Assembly: GCA_024752435.1 (NCBI GenBank)
Contig: CP103021.1
Location: 620,001 to 684,000 of the forward strand
Reading direction: 5' to 3'
Source of the DNA: Allantophomopsis cytisporea
Taxonomy: Eukaryota; Ascomycota; Leotiomycetes; Phacidiales; Phacidiaceae
Length of the DNA stretch: 64,000 nucleotides
Position 1 is the first letter of the stretch; each line of letters begins with the position of its first letter. Position numbers and translations under genes: made by a program. The notes beneath the pieces were generated by a model that saw only the letters and a program-made list of their open reading frames with translations, had not been told where the DNA came from and made no database searches. Below are positions 10,839 to 21,649 of this stretch, piece after piece.

Positions 10839-12632
10839 ATGTCGTCAGTTGAATCGAAGGTCGACGACCCTAAGCTCAAGCAGGAGGCTGCGGAAGAAGT
10901 CATTGACGAGGTCAAGGACAACAGCACCAAGGTAGAATCCGATGACGAGGACGAAGTCGAAGATACCCCAGAGTCCAGCAATGCCGCCGCATCTGGCGCC
11001 GCAAAGAAAAAGAAGAAGTCAAAGAAAAGCAAGCTGAAGGCAGCCATCACTGGTAAGGGCAAGGGAAAACCTTCAGAGGATGACATTCAGAAAGCTGTCA
11101 GCGGCCTTAGCAAAGCGCAGATTTCCGAGCTTCTTTCGATGAACCCAGCATTAGCACGAGAACTTGGCGCAGATGGAGGCCTCACAGATGACAAAGCCGC
11201 AGAGATGATGAAGCATTTGAACTTGCAGGATATTATGACTGGATTGGCATCCAGTGGGAAGAACGTCAAAGACATGGCGAATTACAAATTTTGGCAGACG
11301 CAACCTGTCCCCAAGTTCGATGACAAGACGGAGATCATTGAGGAGGGGCCTTTCAAGATCATTGATCCAGCACAAGTTCCAAAAGAGCCGGGGCCATTAG
11401 TTCCTGGGTTTGAGTGGGTGACTATGGATCTGACGCGCGAGGAGGAGCTCAAGGAAGTCTTTGATTTATTATACGGTCACTATGTTGAAGACGACGAAGC
11501 AATGTTCCGCTTCAATTACTCTACCTCTTTCCTCAAGTGGTAGGCAAACATACAGTCACCTATAGGTTTTAATTTATGCTAACCATGATAAGGGCCCTCC
11601 TCTCCCCAGGCTGGAGCGCAGAATGGCACGTCGGTGTACGAGCTACCGCCTCTAAGAAACTTGTAGCTTTCATCTCTGGAGTACCGGTCTCCCTTCGCGT
11701 ACGCCAGAAGGTCCTCCACGCTTCCGAAATTAACTTCCTCTGCATACACAAGAAGTTGAGAGCGAAGCGATTAGCACCTGTGCTCATCAAGGAGATTACG
11801 AGACGATGCTATGCACAAGGGACATGGCAGGCTATTTACACTGCTGGAGTTGTATTGCCAAAGCCAGTCAGTACATGCAGATATTTCCATCGTGCTTTGG
11901 ACTGGCAGAAGCTTTACGAAGTTGGCTTCAGCCCACTTCCACCGAACAGCAAGCCTCAGTACCAAGTGCGAAAGTATGCTCTGCCAGAGAGGACGAATAC
12001 ACAGGGCCTTCGTGAGATGGAGCCAAAGGATATTGATGCCGTCTTGGATCTCCTCAAACGTTACTTGTCGAAATTCGATATGGCTCCTGTATTCACTCGT
12101 GAGGAAGTCGATCACTGGCTCTGCCACAAGAAGAATGCTCCTGGTGACCAGGTAGTGTGGTCATACGTTGTTGAGGTGCTTCATTCCCTATATTTATGTT
12201 TTCTTCATGTGTACTAACACCATTTAGGACCCATCAACAAAGCTGATCACTGATTTCTTCTCCTTCTACGCCCTCGAATCTACTGTTATTGGTAACCCAA
12301 AACATAGCAATGTGCGCGCAGCATACCTTTACTACTACGCCTCCGAAGTAGCCCTCACCGCCAACCCTTCCAAAGCAGACTTGAAGACTCGATTCAACGC
12401 CCTCATTAACGACGCATTGATCCTTGCAAAGAAGTACAAGTTTGATGTCTTTAATGCACTTACCCTCATGGACAACGCTCTCTTTATTGAGCAGCAGAAG
12501 TTCGGACCTGGTGATGGACAATTGCATTATTACCTCTACAACTACAACGCTAATCCGATTGCTGGAGGTGTGGACAAAAGGAATGTTGTAGATGAGACAA
12601 GTTGCAGTGGTATCGGTGTAGTTATGCTTTAA
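10839..12632 (+). CDS. NMT1: Glycylpeptide N-tetradecanoyltransferase (N-myristoyltransferase)
   Basis: Exons 10839-11539, 11593-12175 and 12228-12632 join in phase to 562 residues. The enzyme transfers myristate from myristoyl-CoA to N-terminal glycines of client proteins in the cytosol and at ribosomes. The N-terminal ~90 residues are acidic, then Lys-rich (KKKKKSKKSK at about 54-63), as in ribosome-associated NMTs. The two GNAT-like halves follow: KFWQTQPVPKF, the first-half block FRFNYSTSFLKWALLSPGW, the CoA-site block EINFLCIHKKLRAKRLAP, the TCRYFHRALDWQKLYEVGFS segment, and in the second half LITDFFSFYALES and FDVFNALTLMDN. The C-terminus is GIGVVML, near the carboxylate used in catalysis. 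Its end lies 108 nt from the convergent hydrolase gene. Confidence 0.95.
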
Positions 12633-12740
12633 GTTCAGTATGTAGGAGAAGATACCCATGGAGCAATGAAAAGTCTCGTTTGAAGTATATTGCGTTCTTC
12701 TGATCATCATTGTATGTACATAGCGCATCAAATGTTCCAT

Positions 12741-13846
12741 CTAAGCCTTCAGCGCCTTGGTCTTCGCAACTAAGTTAGCAATCGTCTCATTATGCCACTC
12801 CCACTCCTCCAGCATCAATACGTGTCCCTTTCCTGGTCGGATGTAGCTTTCAGCAGGCTCTAATTCAGCAATCAACTTCCTCCCATGCGGGACCGAAATC
12901 ATGTTATCATGGTCGCCATGCATAACCAGAATTCTTTCTCTGCCAACCTTATCGCCAAGCTCTTTAAGTTGTGCAGGGCTCTTATGATGCCATCCAGCGG
13001 CAATAGCCTGCAATACAAAGCCCTTACGCTGGAACGCATCAGGATTAAGTCTCTTGTTGAGTTCCTGGGCGGCGAAACGTTCGAAATTTGATGGGAAGCG
13101 TTTAATCCCTCCCGGAGGCAAATCAACGTTTGGTGTGTTCTCAGTTGGAATAGGACCGTCATCTGGGGCTTCGAGCCACGCGTCGGAAAACATGTTCCGA
13201 GCAGCTTGGGTGACACTGTCATCTAGAGATTTGGGAATGAACATATTTATGCGCGTTCGAAGATTCTCAACGTAGGTTGTTGTGTTCTCTATGCGTGCCG
13301 CAGTCGACACTAGACTGAGTGATGCAATACGTTCGGGGATAGCCCAGGCAATCTCCTGACTGATCATGCCGCCCATACTGACTCCGATGACATGCAACTG
13401 TCGGGACTCGGTCCAGCCAATATGGTCACAGATTTCGATGATGTCTTTGGCCATCTCGCTGGTTGAATACCGCATAAATGGCTTGTCTGACTCACCCATT
13501 CCGCGGTTGTCTAGGACGAGAGCAGAGTACTTGTCGCCTTGCTCATGGCCGAATATCATGGTCTGACGCTGCCATGCAGACTTGATAGCGCCTAATCCCA
13601 TAACCCACTAAGATATATCAGCATCAGGCTACCTGCAAAAGTTGCAGCATGGTTCGAGTGATTACATACCACAAGCTTGTTATCTCCATGACCATGCACT
13701 TCCCACGAGATATTGATTGGGCCTCCACGATCAGCAGCGACCGGCAGGACTCCAGATTGAGTTGGCTTGAGCTCCCATATTGTTGTCTCATAAGCTGGAT
13801 GCGCAAGCACTTCAGCGGCAGTAAGACGTGGCGCCCTGGGAGCCAT
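12741..13846 (-). CDS. Alpha/beta hydrolase fold protein
   Basis: Two exons, 13670-13846 and 12741-13607, with a 62-nt intron, give 347 residues. The first exon encodes an N-terminal extension and ISWEVHGHGDNKLV; the join continues as VWVMGLGAIKSAW, the strand before the oxyanion loop. DNRGMGESDKP and the nucleophile elbow GVSMGG (Ser136) are clear, with a likely acid in VMHGDHDNMIS and catalytic His in PGKGHVLMLEEW. No signal peptide or membrane segment is seen, so it is probably cytosolic. Relatives include epoxide-hydrolase-like and ester-cleaving enzymes; the substrate cannot be read from sequence. It converges on NMT1, and their transcripts probably overlap. Confidence 0.85.
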
Positions 13847-15274
13847 TATCAGTACTGATTAAAGGGTTCGAGAAGACAAATATAAGAATAGTATCCTGAA
13901 TACTTACATTGTGGTGGTTGGCAATCTATATGACACGGTCAGACAAGGCTGAGATGCCATATGACGAATGCCTCGGCTCGCGGAGCGGAATGCTGACATT
14001 CCTGAGCCCCCGATGAACCCGAAAGTTTTCAAGGGCACAGTACTACGTATGTATGTAATACGCTTTAACTAATATAAAAGACTCTAGAGGTGTTCTACTC
14101 AAAATATATGCTATTTTAATGAACATGCCGTAGTCTTTGCTACCTATTCCTTTCATAGAGAAATGTAAGGCTGCTCTCCAAATCCGCTACAACTGTTCAG
14201 CGGCTGTTCATTATCAACACACCCAGTTTGTAGCTATGAAGACTGTCATATATTAGGTAAGAAATCCTGCTAAAGATTGCATGTTGTATAAGGTAATCAA
14301 CATGATCAATTATAACAAACGAACATTTACAAAGGAAGTCTTCTACCAGAATTATACAAGAATTTAGCAATGTTTCTGTAAGAATATACATATGTATCAG
14401 TTCACCCAAACGCGTGAGTCTAGGAAGACGCGACAACAGCGGTGAGAGGGAGCAAAATAAATGTTGAAATACCAGAGCGGAAAAGTACCGCTCCTCTCTC
14501 AATTACGAGTAGTATGACTGCTTTTAAATAGCTCCAGATGATACCTGCGGCGCAAACAGATTCTTGATAGATCCTTGATAGATTTCTAGATGCGGCTGGC
14601 ACTGCCTAGATTATGTTCTCTAAGTAATAGTATATATAGGTCTTTATGGTAGAGGTTGGTACATAGTAAGGTGCCGTAATCATGTACATACATATTACGG
14701 TATGTTTTTATAAGGAGTAATCACTGTACCCTCTTGATTTTCAGCAGATTCAAGAGCATCACAATCAATGTGGTGGTTGCTTTACGGTAGAAGAGTAACA
14801 TAGTTGTAATAGTACCCTGCGAGAAATTTACTGAATATCATGTAAAGCAGACTGTATGGAGACGAGAATCTCCATAAAGACAGTGATTTAGAGAAACAAA
14901 GGGTGGCTAGTATCTTGGGTCTCAATCATCAGGGAATTTGGGGGTTATAAGACTGACGATGCTAGACCCAAGTTCAACGTCTTATATCAACGGGCAAGAC
15001 ATAGTGGGAGCAAATGGAGCGATACATGGATGAATAATAACACATTCAATCTCCAACAGACATGGCCGTTGTGAAGAATCCTCTATATGTCTTCTGCCTG
15101 TTCATTGTCTGATTTTTATTGTGCGATTCCGTAACGCCGTCCCATGCGATGTGTTATACAATGCGCAACATACCCTCCCCAACCGGGAGTCTGATACCCC
15201 AGGTCCATCTCCCATATCAACCATCCCCCAAAGCATCCGCATAGGTGAAATCCTAATCCAGGTAGAACCTTGAT
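13847..15274. other. Intergenic, 1.4 kb without a supported gene
   Basis: AT-rich DNA upstream of the hydrolase and downstream of RTC6. A GTA/TATGTA-rich stretch occurs near 14045-14075. Two minus-strand ORFs of about 60-100 codons at 14197-14602 have unconvincing compositions. Nothing else was recognised. Confidence 0.45.
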
Positions 15275-15710
15275 TTAGCCTTGTCGCTGCTTGTGCTTAG
15301 GGTTCAACGAGCAGATGATATAAACATGGCCCTTTCCCTTCTTTCCACCCTTTCTGCGTACAGACTATGCAACAAATCAGCCTCATGGACAAAAAATATT
15401 CAAACTCCAGTCTCATATTCTCTCTCCGTGAGAGGCATCCAACATGCCACCCATCACATCACCCAGTCCTATTTCAACAACAGAGAATCCAGCCTACCTT
15501 GCAACCCTCACAGAGCTTCTTTACAGAGCTTCGGACCTTCATCCCTCTAACCTGCTCGGCAATTCCCTGCGCAGGGGCAAGTACCAATGGGCGTCGAAGA
15601 GCATTTTGCGACGTGAGGTAGGCCATTGATCGCGATGGAGCAGCAGATGCAAGACGGAGGGCAGGGAGGTAGGTTCGCGCGACGCGGAGGAGGGAAGTTG
15701 CGGAGAACAT
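15275..15710 (-). CDS. RTC6: Mitochondrial ribosomal protein bL36m
   Basis: Two exons, 15498-15710 and 15275-15364, with a 133-nt intron, give 100 residues. The first ~55 residues look like a mitochondrial presequence, rich in Arg, Ser, Ala and Leu. The mature part begins GMKVRSSVKKLCEGCK and, after the intron, continues SVRRKGGKKGKGHVYIICSLNPKHKQRQG. Cys67, Cys70, Cys89 and His95 form the bL36 zinc site. The protein belongs to the large subunit of the mitochondrial ribosome; the yeast counterpart is Rtc6. Another in-frame ATG seven codons upstream (15731) is possible, but the chosen start gives a cleaner presequence. The unspliced frame stops right after the first zinc knuckle, so the gene is easily missed. 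Confidence 0.88.
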
Positions 15711-16177
15711 GGCGGGAGAGGTATCAATCAAGTCGCAGAGTATTTTATAGGATGGCTTGTGCGAATCGAAGATGTGCGGTGGTGAGATGTATGGATTGCG
15801 ACGGTGTGGGATGATGTCGAGATATCACGAAGTTCGAATGCCAAAATCCAGAATGTTCAGGCCTTACGTATCAGGCATATATATTATTCTCGATCTTAGA
15901 GCCATTGACGCTCGAAACATTGTGAGAGCATTTTAGAGCCATTAAGAATCAGACACTTGCTGCATACTCTGAGTCTATTCGAAGACGTAAATTTGTATAG
16001 TGATGTACAAATATATCAAATCGCACGTTCACTTAAAGACGCATGATTATTCAGAATCGTACACCTACTGAGAGTGATAAATGTCGCCTCGTCAGTTAAG
16101 GAAGAATTGAGCAACGGAAGCCTGACGTTTGTCATGATCATCAAATCTTTCATATTTCTTCTCGAAACTTGACATGA
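15711..16177. other. Intergenic, RTC6 promoter and RTC5 3' side
   Basis: Spacer of 467 nt that must hold the RTC6 promoter and the RTC5 terminator. No distinct element was recognised. Confidence 0.4.
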
Positions 16178-18104
16178 TCAACTCATCGAACCACCACTCC
16201 TGTTTCCGCCGATGAGACCCGCCATCTCTAACAAAGCTCGATCAGCCTCGATATCACCGCTTCCAAGATTCACCTTCCTCCTAGCCTCAGCTTCTCTCTC
16301 CTCCCAGGCCCACCTTTTCCTCTGAGCCTCCGCCTCCTCATTGCCACCACATCCCCATACCTCCAGACTTTCAACCTCAAATCTGTCCTGCCAATCTTCT
16401 CTTCTGCTTACACTTGTGTGGAACGCTCCTCCGCCAGAGGTATGATTGTGTGTGAAAACTCCGAATTCAAAAGAGGAGTCGAGCATAAGTGATACAGCAC
16501 CAAGAGCTACATGGGCTCCGAGGCCAGCAGTGGGTTTCGGCTTGGGATGAGGGCAGCCAAATGAGATTCCAGCATGGGTTATGGGTGGTTTGGCGAATGT
16601 GACATAGTCTTTGTTCATAGTAGAGGGGTGGAATACTTCGTGGGTGGGCTCGAGTTGAAAGAGCAGTGTATTCTCATCGCCAAAGCATTCTTTGTGGGTT
16701 GCTCGCCATGGTTGAGTAAGGTAGACTCCGAATACAACACGGGATGACTTGCTACTGTCGGGAAAACGTTTGGGGGGAAGATTGTCCGTGAATGCTCGCT
16801 CTTGGCCGCCGCTTGGCGGATCTGAGATACGACTGCCGGATACGAGAAGAATGGTTGGTGCTCTCCAGTTGAATACTTTGGTTTCGAAGCTACCCATAGA
16901 AAAGCCAGCTTCGCCTCCAGAATACAGTAAGCGTAGTCGTCGGAAAAGCGACGATCCCGGGAGGAAGAACGATAGTTGTGACAGAACATTGAGGTCCAAG
17001 ATTTCTCCTTCTTGTGGAAGTAAAGGCTGATCCAGCTCAGAAGGTATAGAATCTGGAACATTTGAAGCCGAAGAATCCTTTCGCTTGGAAAGATCAAGAG
17101 TCTTGGAAAAGAGGAAATGCTCAAACAATGGGTTGAACCCGCTAAAAAGGAATGGAAAAGATATGGGTATCACAGTATTGAAGTTATGGATTTTGACTCC
17201 TGGAGATTTCTCGACATTCACAAACGCTGATAGGACATTGTCTGCCGTTCTGCGTAGGCCTTCTAGCTTCTCGCCTGCGAGTCGCTTAGAGTACTTGGAT
17301 AGGCTCTCCTGGGATTCAAGAGGGGCCACGATGAGTAGCAACATGATGAGTTTCTTCAAATTGTCGGAAGGGATGGTGGCCTGGGAAATTGGTGCATCGC
17401 CTTGCTTGAACGCGTCTATGGCGTCGAGGGATTCGAGGGCTGCCAAAGCCAGCTCATCATCGTCCTCGTCCTCATCACCATCTGCAGCATCATCTATAGC
17501 AAAACCTGAAACATGACTTCGAGACGTGGCAACTTCCGACTCATCACCTTGCTCGACCTTGTTTTCTGCGGCATGGATTTCTGTTGTATTACTTCCCCTG
17601 TCATACACCGCCAAGCTGCGAAACAATAGTTTGGTTCGGTCTGAGTTTCCTTTTTTCAGGACACGTTGATATCGTTCCGTCAGTATGACTACCACGATAA
17701 GCATCTGCTCAAATCCCAAAATGACGGGTGCATTCTGGCCAAACGGGAATGATCCAAGATATGTGCATATCTGATACACAATGCTGGAAACGGAGATGAC
17801 GTCCGGGATTTCCAAGAAGCGAGAAATGGTGTCCTCCTTCAAGTACGCAGTCCCCGATGAATGGTCTGCTAGGTTCCGAAACACATCTTGGAAAGAGTAT
17901 AGTTCAAGGGGGGTAAAGCAACGCTTTGCAAACTTCAGTGCCTAAGATGCAATCATATCAATATGGGATGTGCAGAGAAAGCAGTCGTGTTTCTCAACAT
18001 TCATGTCACAAGGCTGTGAGCAACGACCAAGGACTTACTAGTTCGTGACTAAGCTGTTCTGTCGTGAGATGACGATTCTTCTCACCGGATTGAGCAGCTC
18101 CCAT
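16178..18104 (-). CDS. RTC5: TLDc-domain protein Rtc5
   Basis: Exon 1 (18039-18104) encodes MGAAQSGEKNRHLTTEQLSHEL and joins through a 97-nt intron to exon 2 (16178-17941), giving 609 residues. The N-terminal MGAAQS could be an N-myristoylation site, fitting known behaviour of yeast Rtc5. The middle has an acidic patch (DGDEDEDDDE). The C-terminal TLDc domain covers roughly residues 340-570, with LRLLYSGGEAGFSMGSFETKVF, RVVFGVYLTQPW and FGDENTLLFQLEP, and the closing EVWGCGGNEEAEAQRKRW. TLDc proteins bind the vacuolar H+-ATPase; in yeast Rtc5 promotes its disassembly. The start is supported by the good splice and by the family's MG N-terminus. Confidence 0.85.
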
Positions 18105-18689
18105 TGCATTATCTGGTAGGACGATATGTAGTGTTGCGTTGGGTACAGTGACGGAGTGAGTGAGTGAGTTGTTGATGGATTTCTTCTGTTATGTGGAATT
18201 CATATCACACAAGTCATGTCAATGCATGACTGCCGCATGACGTTTGGAGGGATCGAGGCTGACAAGTCCGAGAGGAGAGTCGAGTCTGCCGTGGCCATGG
18301 TCATGGCCATCATAAACGGAGGATGGTTTATCCGGTGCAAGCTGCAGCACTTTGTCTCGCTTTGGACTGTGCATGGCCTTACGTATGCGATGCCTTAGGA
18401 GATGACATAGCTTCTGCTTATCGGAAGCTTATCGTGCAGAACAACCAAGCCAAAAAGTCGCTCCGTCAGGTATGAAGTGGACTGACCAGGTGTTAGCTAG
18501 CTACCTTATTCCATGCTTGAGGTTTCGACAGCTTGGAAAGGTTTCACGCAGGCCACAGCTCCTCACACCATTCTTTGTTCGTCTTCTTGGTTGATTTCAT
18601 AAGATACGAGACAATACCGAACATGCATACGGAGTGAGTGAATACATACATTCGCAGATCGATCCACGCATATATCAATCAGGTACAGT

Positions 18690-18735
18690 ACATAGATGTG
18701 CATACATATATACATACTTACATACATACACACCA
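18690..18735. repeat. Imperfect CATA/TACA microsatellite
   Basis: Interrupted tetranucleotide repeat of the form CATACATATATACATACTTACATAC. Simple-sequence DNA with no coding value. Confidence 0.7.
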
Positions 18736-18912
18736 TACATGACGCCTTTTACGCTCATCTTCAGCTCTCTTTCTACATACATGCGAACTTACATATATGC
18801 GCCCTGCTGCAGCCAGTCAGTCTCATATGCCTCCGTGCCTTCTTGCTCTCATTGCCCAACTTGGCTGCGATAGATTCGTCCACCGACAGTGTTGGGAGTT
18901 CCATGACCATGC

Positions 18913-18932
18913 TTCTCTCTCTCTCTCTCTCT
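18913..18932. repeat. (CT)n dinucleotide repeat
   Basis: Uninterrupted CT run of about 10 units in the long spacer upstream of the small cysteine-rich gene. Confidence 0.8.
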
Positions 18933-20052
18933 TTCTTGCTTGAGGCGCAGACGCATATATACGAAAGAAACATTTCTCTCTGCATGCATAGCCCATTGGG
19001 ACCCAGGTACATATGTACGGAGCAGTAGTATGTTTCTTACCTTACCAATACAATCTGACCTGTTTCTATGTCGAAGATCATGCTACCTGTAGGTTCATCA
19101 GACTACACGCTCTGGCATGATGCTCGTGCAGTCCTATTGAATACCATCCCACTACCACTACCACTACTACTACGTTCATACGCAGTACATACTTACATAT
19201 TTCGTACGACCTGGCTGACGACTTTCTTCGTATCGCCAATCCTACTTCTCCCTCGATCAATCGGCATCGCCATGGTTTTCTTGCAGGCTCGCTCTCTCGC
19301 TTTCACTCTCGTTCTCTTGGCTGCCAACCCCCTGTCGATTCCTTCCACTCCAGCCCTGTTCTTTCCGGGATATAACGTTAGCTGTTCGTGTATCGATGTG
19401 TGCGCGCCTTACTCCGACCGAGGAGTCTCGGACGTCGTGCCACCAGCCAATCCGCGTTGTCCTGTCAGGCAGTGGTAACACAAAAGACGATCCCGCGGAT
19501 TGAGATGTTGTTCGTAATCAAAACATACAGCGCAACATAAAGTCTTGCACACTTCGCGTTTCGAAACTAGCTCACGTGCTAGGATGTATTGGCTTGAAGC
19601 ATTGTAATAATTATGACTGACGTTGAAAACAACCGCTGTCTTCTGCCTTATGCCCTCGACTCACTCTCTACGTACTGTCTCCCATCCCTCCCGTCATTCT
19701 CGCTCCCTGTGACGGTACGTTGGCCCCCACCGTGTCACCCCGCTCCGCATCCCACACTTGCTCATTCCTACATATGATGAAAAGCGTTATCTATCTCTCA
19801 CTGCGTGTAATTTGATGACAAGGCTTGTAAGAGCAGACTCCTGCGCTTTTCGATGAATCATCTTATATGAACATCTGCCCCGTTCCCGCGTTCTAAATGT
19901 ATATGCACTATTTATCTGTCTAAACGTGCACTTGACTTCCCTCTTGAGTGAGTGACTTACATCTATTCTTTATCAGGTGGAACTGCTATTGGGAATAGAC
20001 TGACAAGACATCATAGAACTCTTTTGCCTGCCAACTCTATGCCAGTATCACA

Positions 20053-20310
20053 ATGCCCGAACAAAAGGCACATGCTAGATTGGGGACGGTTCCAGAGGAA
20101 TGGATCACCCGATATCCCTATGAACACAAGGACCGATATGTACGAGTTTGGACCTGTGTATGTCGGCTAATTGTTGGAAATATTCAATCAGGCTAATATC
20201 TTATCAAGTGCTCCTGTGGAGCTGGAGGGATGACAATATCCACCGATGATTGTCGCAAATGCAGTCACGAACGTTGCAGCGACTGCGATATCGAGGTTGT
20301 CAAGAAGTGA
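20053..20310 (+). CDS. Small cysteine-rich, probable zinc-ribbon protein
   Basis: Two exons, 20053-20157 and 20209-20310, with a 51-nt intron (GTATGT donor, GGCTAAT branch region, AAG acceptor), give 68 residues. The protein starts MPEQKAHARLGTVPEEWITR and ends EVVKK. Seven cysteines sit at 35, 36, 38, 50, 53, 58 and 61, in WTCCSC, CRKC and CSDC motifs with His55 between them. That spacing suggests one or two bound zinc ions. No signal peptide is present, so it is likely nuclear or cytosolic. I do not recognise a named family; short fungal proteins ending in a similar CxxC-SH-x-x-CxxC block exist. The intron falls exactly at the first Cys codon, so neither exon alone looks convincing. A longer 5' end with extra exons is possible. 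Confidence 0.65.
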
Positions 20311-20648
20311 TGATTTCAGAGTATACTATCATCGACATCGAAAAATAGAGGGGTCATTTCATTTATGGAGTATGAGAACGGAAGAATATACCCACATGCG
20401 CAGGCAATGTATCGATGGGGCGAGGCGTTTGGGATGTTCCTGGAGAAGTTTGCTCTCGATTCGAATTCTTGATTGCTAGTGCAGCGTACAACAGTACAGA
20501 TCAAGCAAACATTCCTTCAACTTGTCCCACAACATTCTTTTGAGTAGTGAGTGTGAACCTCCACTAAGACTCCCGATATCCATGAATCATGTTTCCCAAC
20601 TCCTGTGACCAAATCCCAATATTGTACAACATTTCTTCAACAGAAGCT

Positions 20649-21314
20649 TCATTTCTTCCCATGGACCAAGTCGGCCACCATCTCTAAGATCCCTTGTCTA
20701 CGCTCGGAGTCATCGATCATTGACTTTGCAACCTCAGAGCTGATTGTCTTTGCAACCGTGGACTTAACATCCTCTTCACGATTTGCAAGCTTGCTACCCC
20801 TTCTTCTCGCATCACGAGCAGCTGCGAACTCTTTATCTTCCCTGTCTCTAGCTTCAAGCTCCCGAATCCACGCCTCATTCTTCTCCTTCGCCTTTTGTTC
20901 CGCAAGGACACCTTCAAACTCCTTGCGCTTTTCTCGATCGGTTTGCCAGTACATTGATCCTGCAACCATGGCTACCAAAGTAAATCCTTGAGCGTAAATA
21001 CGAGCTCGGAACATTCGGTTTGTACGGTTGTGGTCACCAGCTCGAATTGATCGCGAAGCACCGAAAAGCGCCCAACATGTAAGAGCACATCCTGTTATTT
21101 TTTGTGAGCATGAGGGTATTTCCATGTTGCAGAAACTGTCACTTGAGCTTACCCAAAGGAATGAGGGGCTCTTCTTTTAGACGTCTAGAGAATTTCTGCC
21201 AACGATTTTCCTCGTAGAAATCACTACATCATAATCAATCGGGTGATTCGACAATGTTTATCATAGTACTCACCTATTACCGTCAAAGGACGAGGGCATA
21301 GGTGTATCAGACAT
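20649..21314 (-). CDS. RCF1: Respiratory supercomplex factor 1 (HIG1 domain)
   Basis: Three exons, 21274-21314, 21153-21223 and 20649-21091, join in phase to 184 residues. The start MSDTPMPSSFDGNSDFYEEN leads into RRLKEEPLIPLGCALTCWAL, the entry to the HIG1 domain at about residues 15-95. Two membrane helices follow: CALTCWALFGASRSIRAG and AQGFTLVAMVAGSMYW. The core motif RARIYAQ fits the HIG1 RxRxxxQ signature, although the position four before the first Arg is Asn instead of Gln/Ile. The C-terminal half is a charged helix (REKRKEFEGVLAEQKAKEKN). Rcf1 sits in the mitochondrial inner membrane and links complexes III and IV. The gene shares a promoter interval of 335 nt with ILV1. Confidence 0.92.
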
Positions 21315-21649
21315 GTTTGCTTCCTGACAACCAAAAAAAGGCCAACGCTGAAAACAAAAATGTCGAGATCGTAAGAGCTATATAAGAGAGGACTTCGGGC
21401 GGGAAATAATGGTGAGATCATTGAGAGAGCATATCCCGAGATTCGGATAAACCTTTTTCAGTTCGGATCAATATGCCTGCAATAATTTCTCATGATTGTC
21501 CGATACCGCCAATCAACTTAAGAGCGTTAGGCACAACTACGAGAGATACGGTGACAAGCCCGTTTCTAACCGTGGACTTTTGTCATTCTCAAACTTCCTC
21601 GAAATCCTCCGTTCTTTCGGATTGTCGTATTCTCCTTCGCTCCTTCACA

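Larger units (their letters stand above)
18105..20052. other. Long intergenic region with several microsatellites
   Basis: About 1.9 kb without a supported gene. It contains CATA-type repeats near 18690-18735, a (CT)n run at about 18913-18932 and an ACT/ACC repeat near 19149-19174. ORFs of up to 136 codons overlap these simple repeats on both strands and lack family features. Part of the distal portion must be the promoter of the small gene at 20053. Confidence 0.5.

Noticed and set aside
14197..14602. Two minus ORFs of 101 and 60 codons after the RTC6/hydrolase spacer
   Set aside because: Overlap each other in different frames, with AT-driven composition and no recognisable domain.
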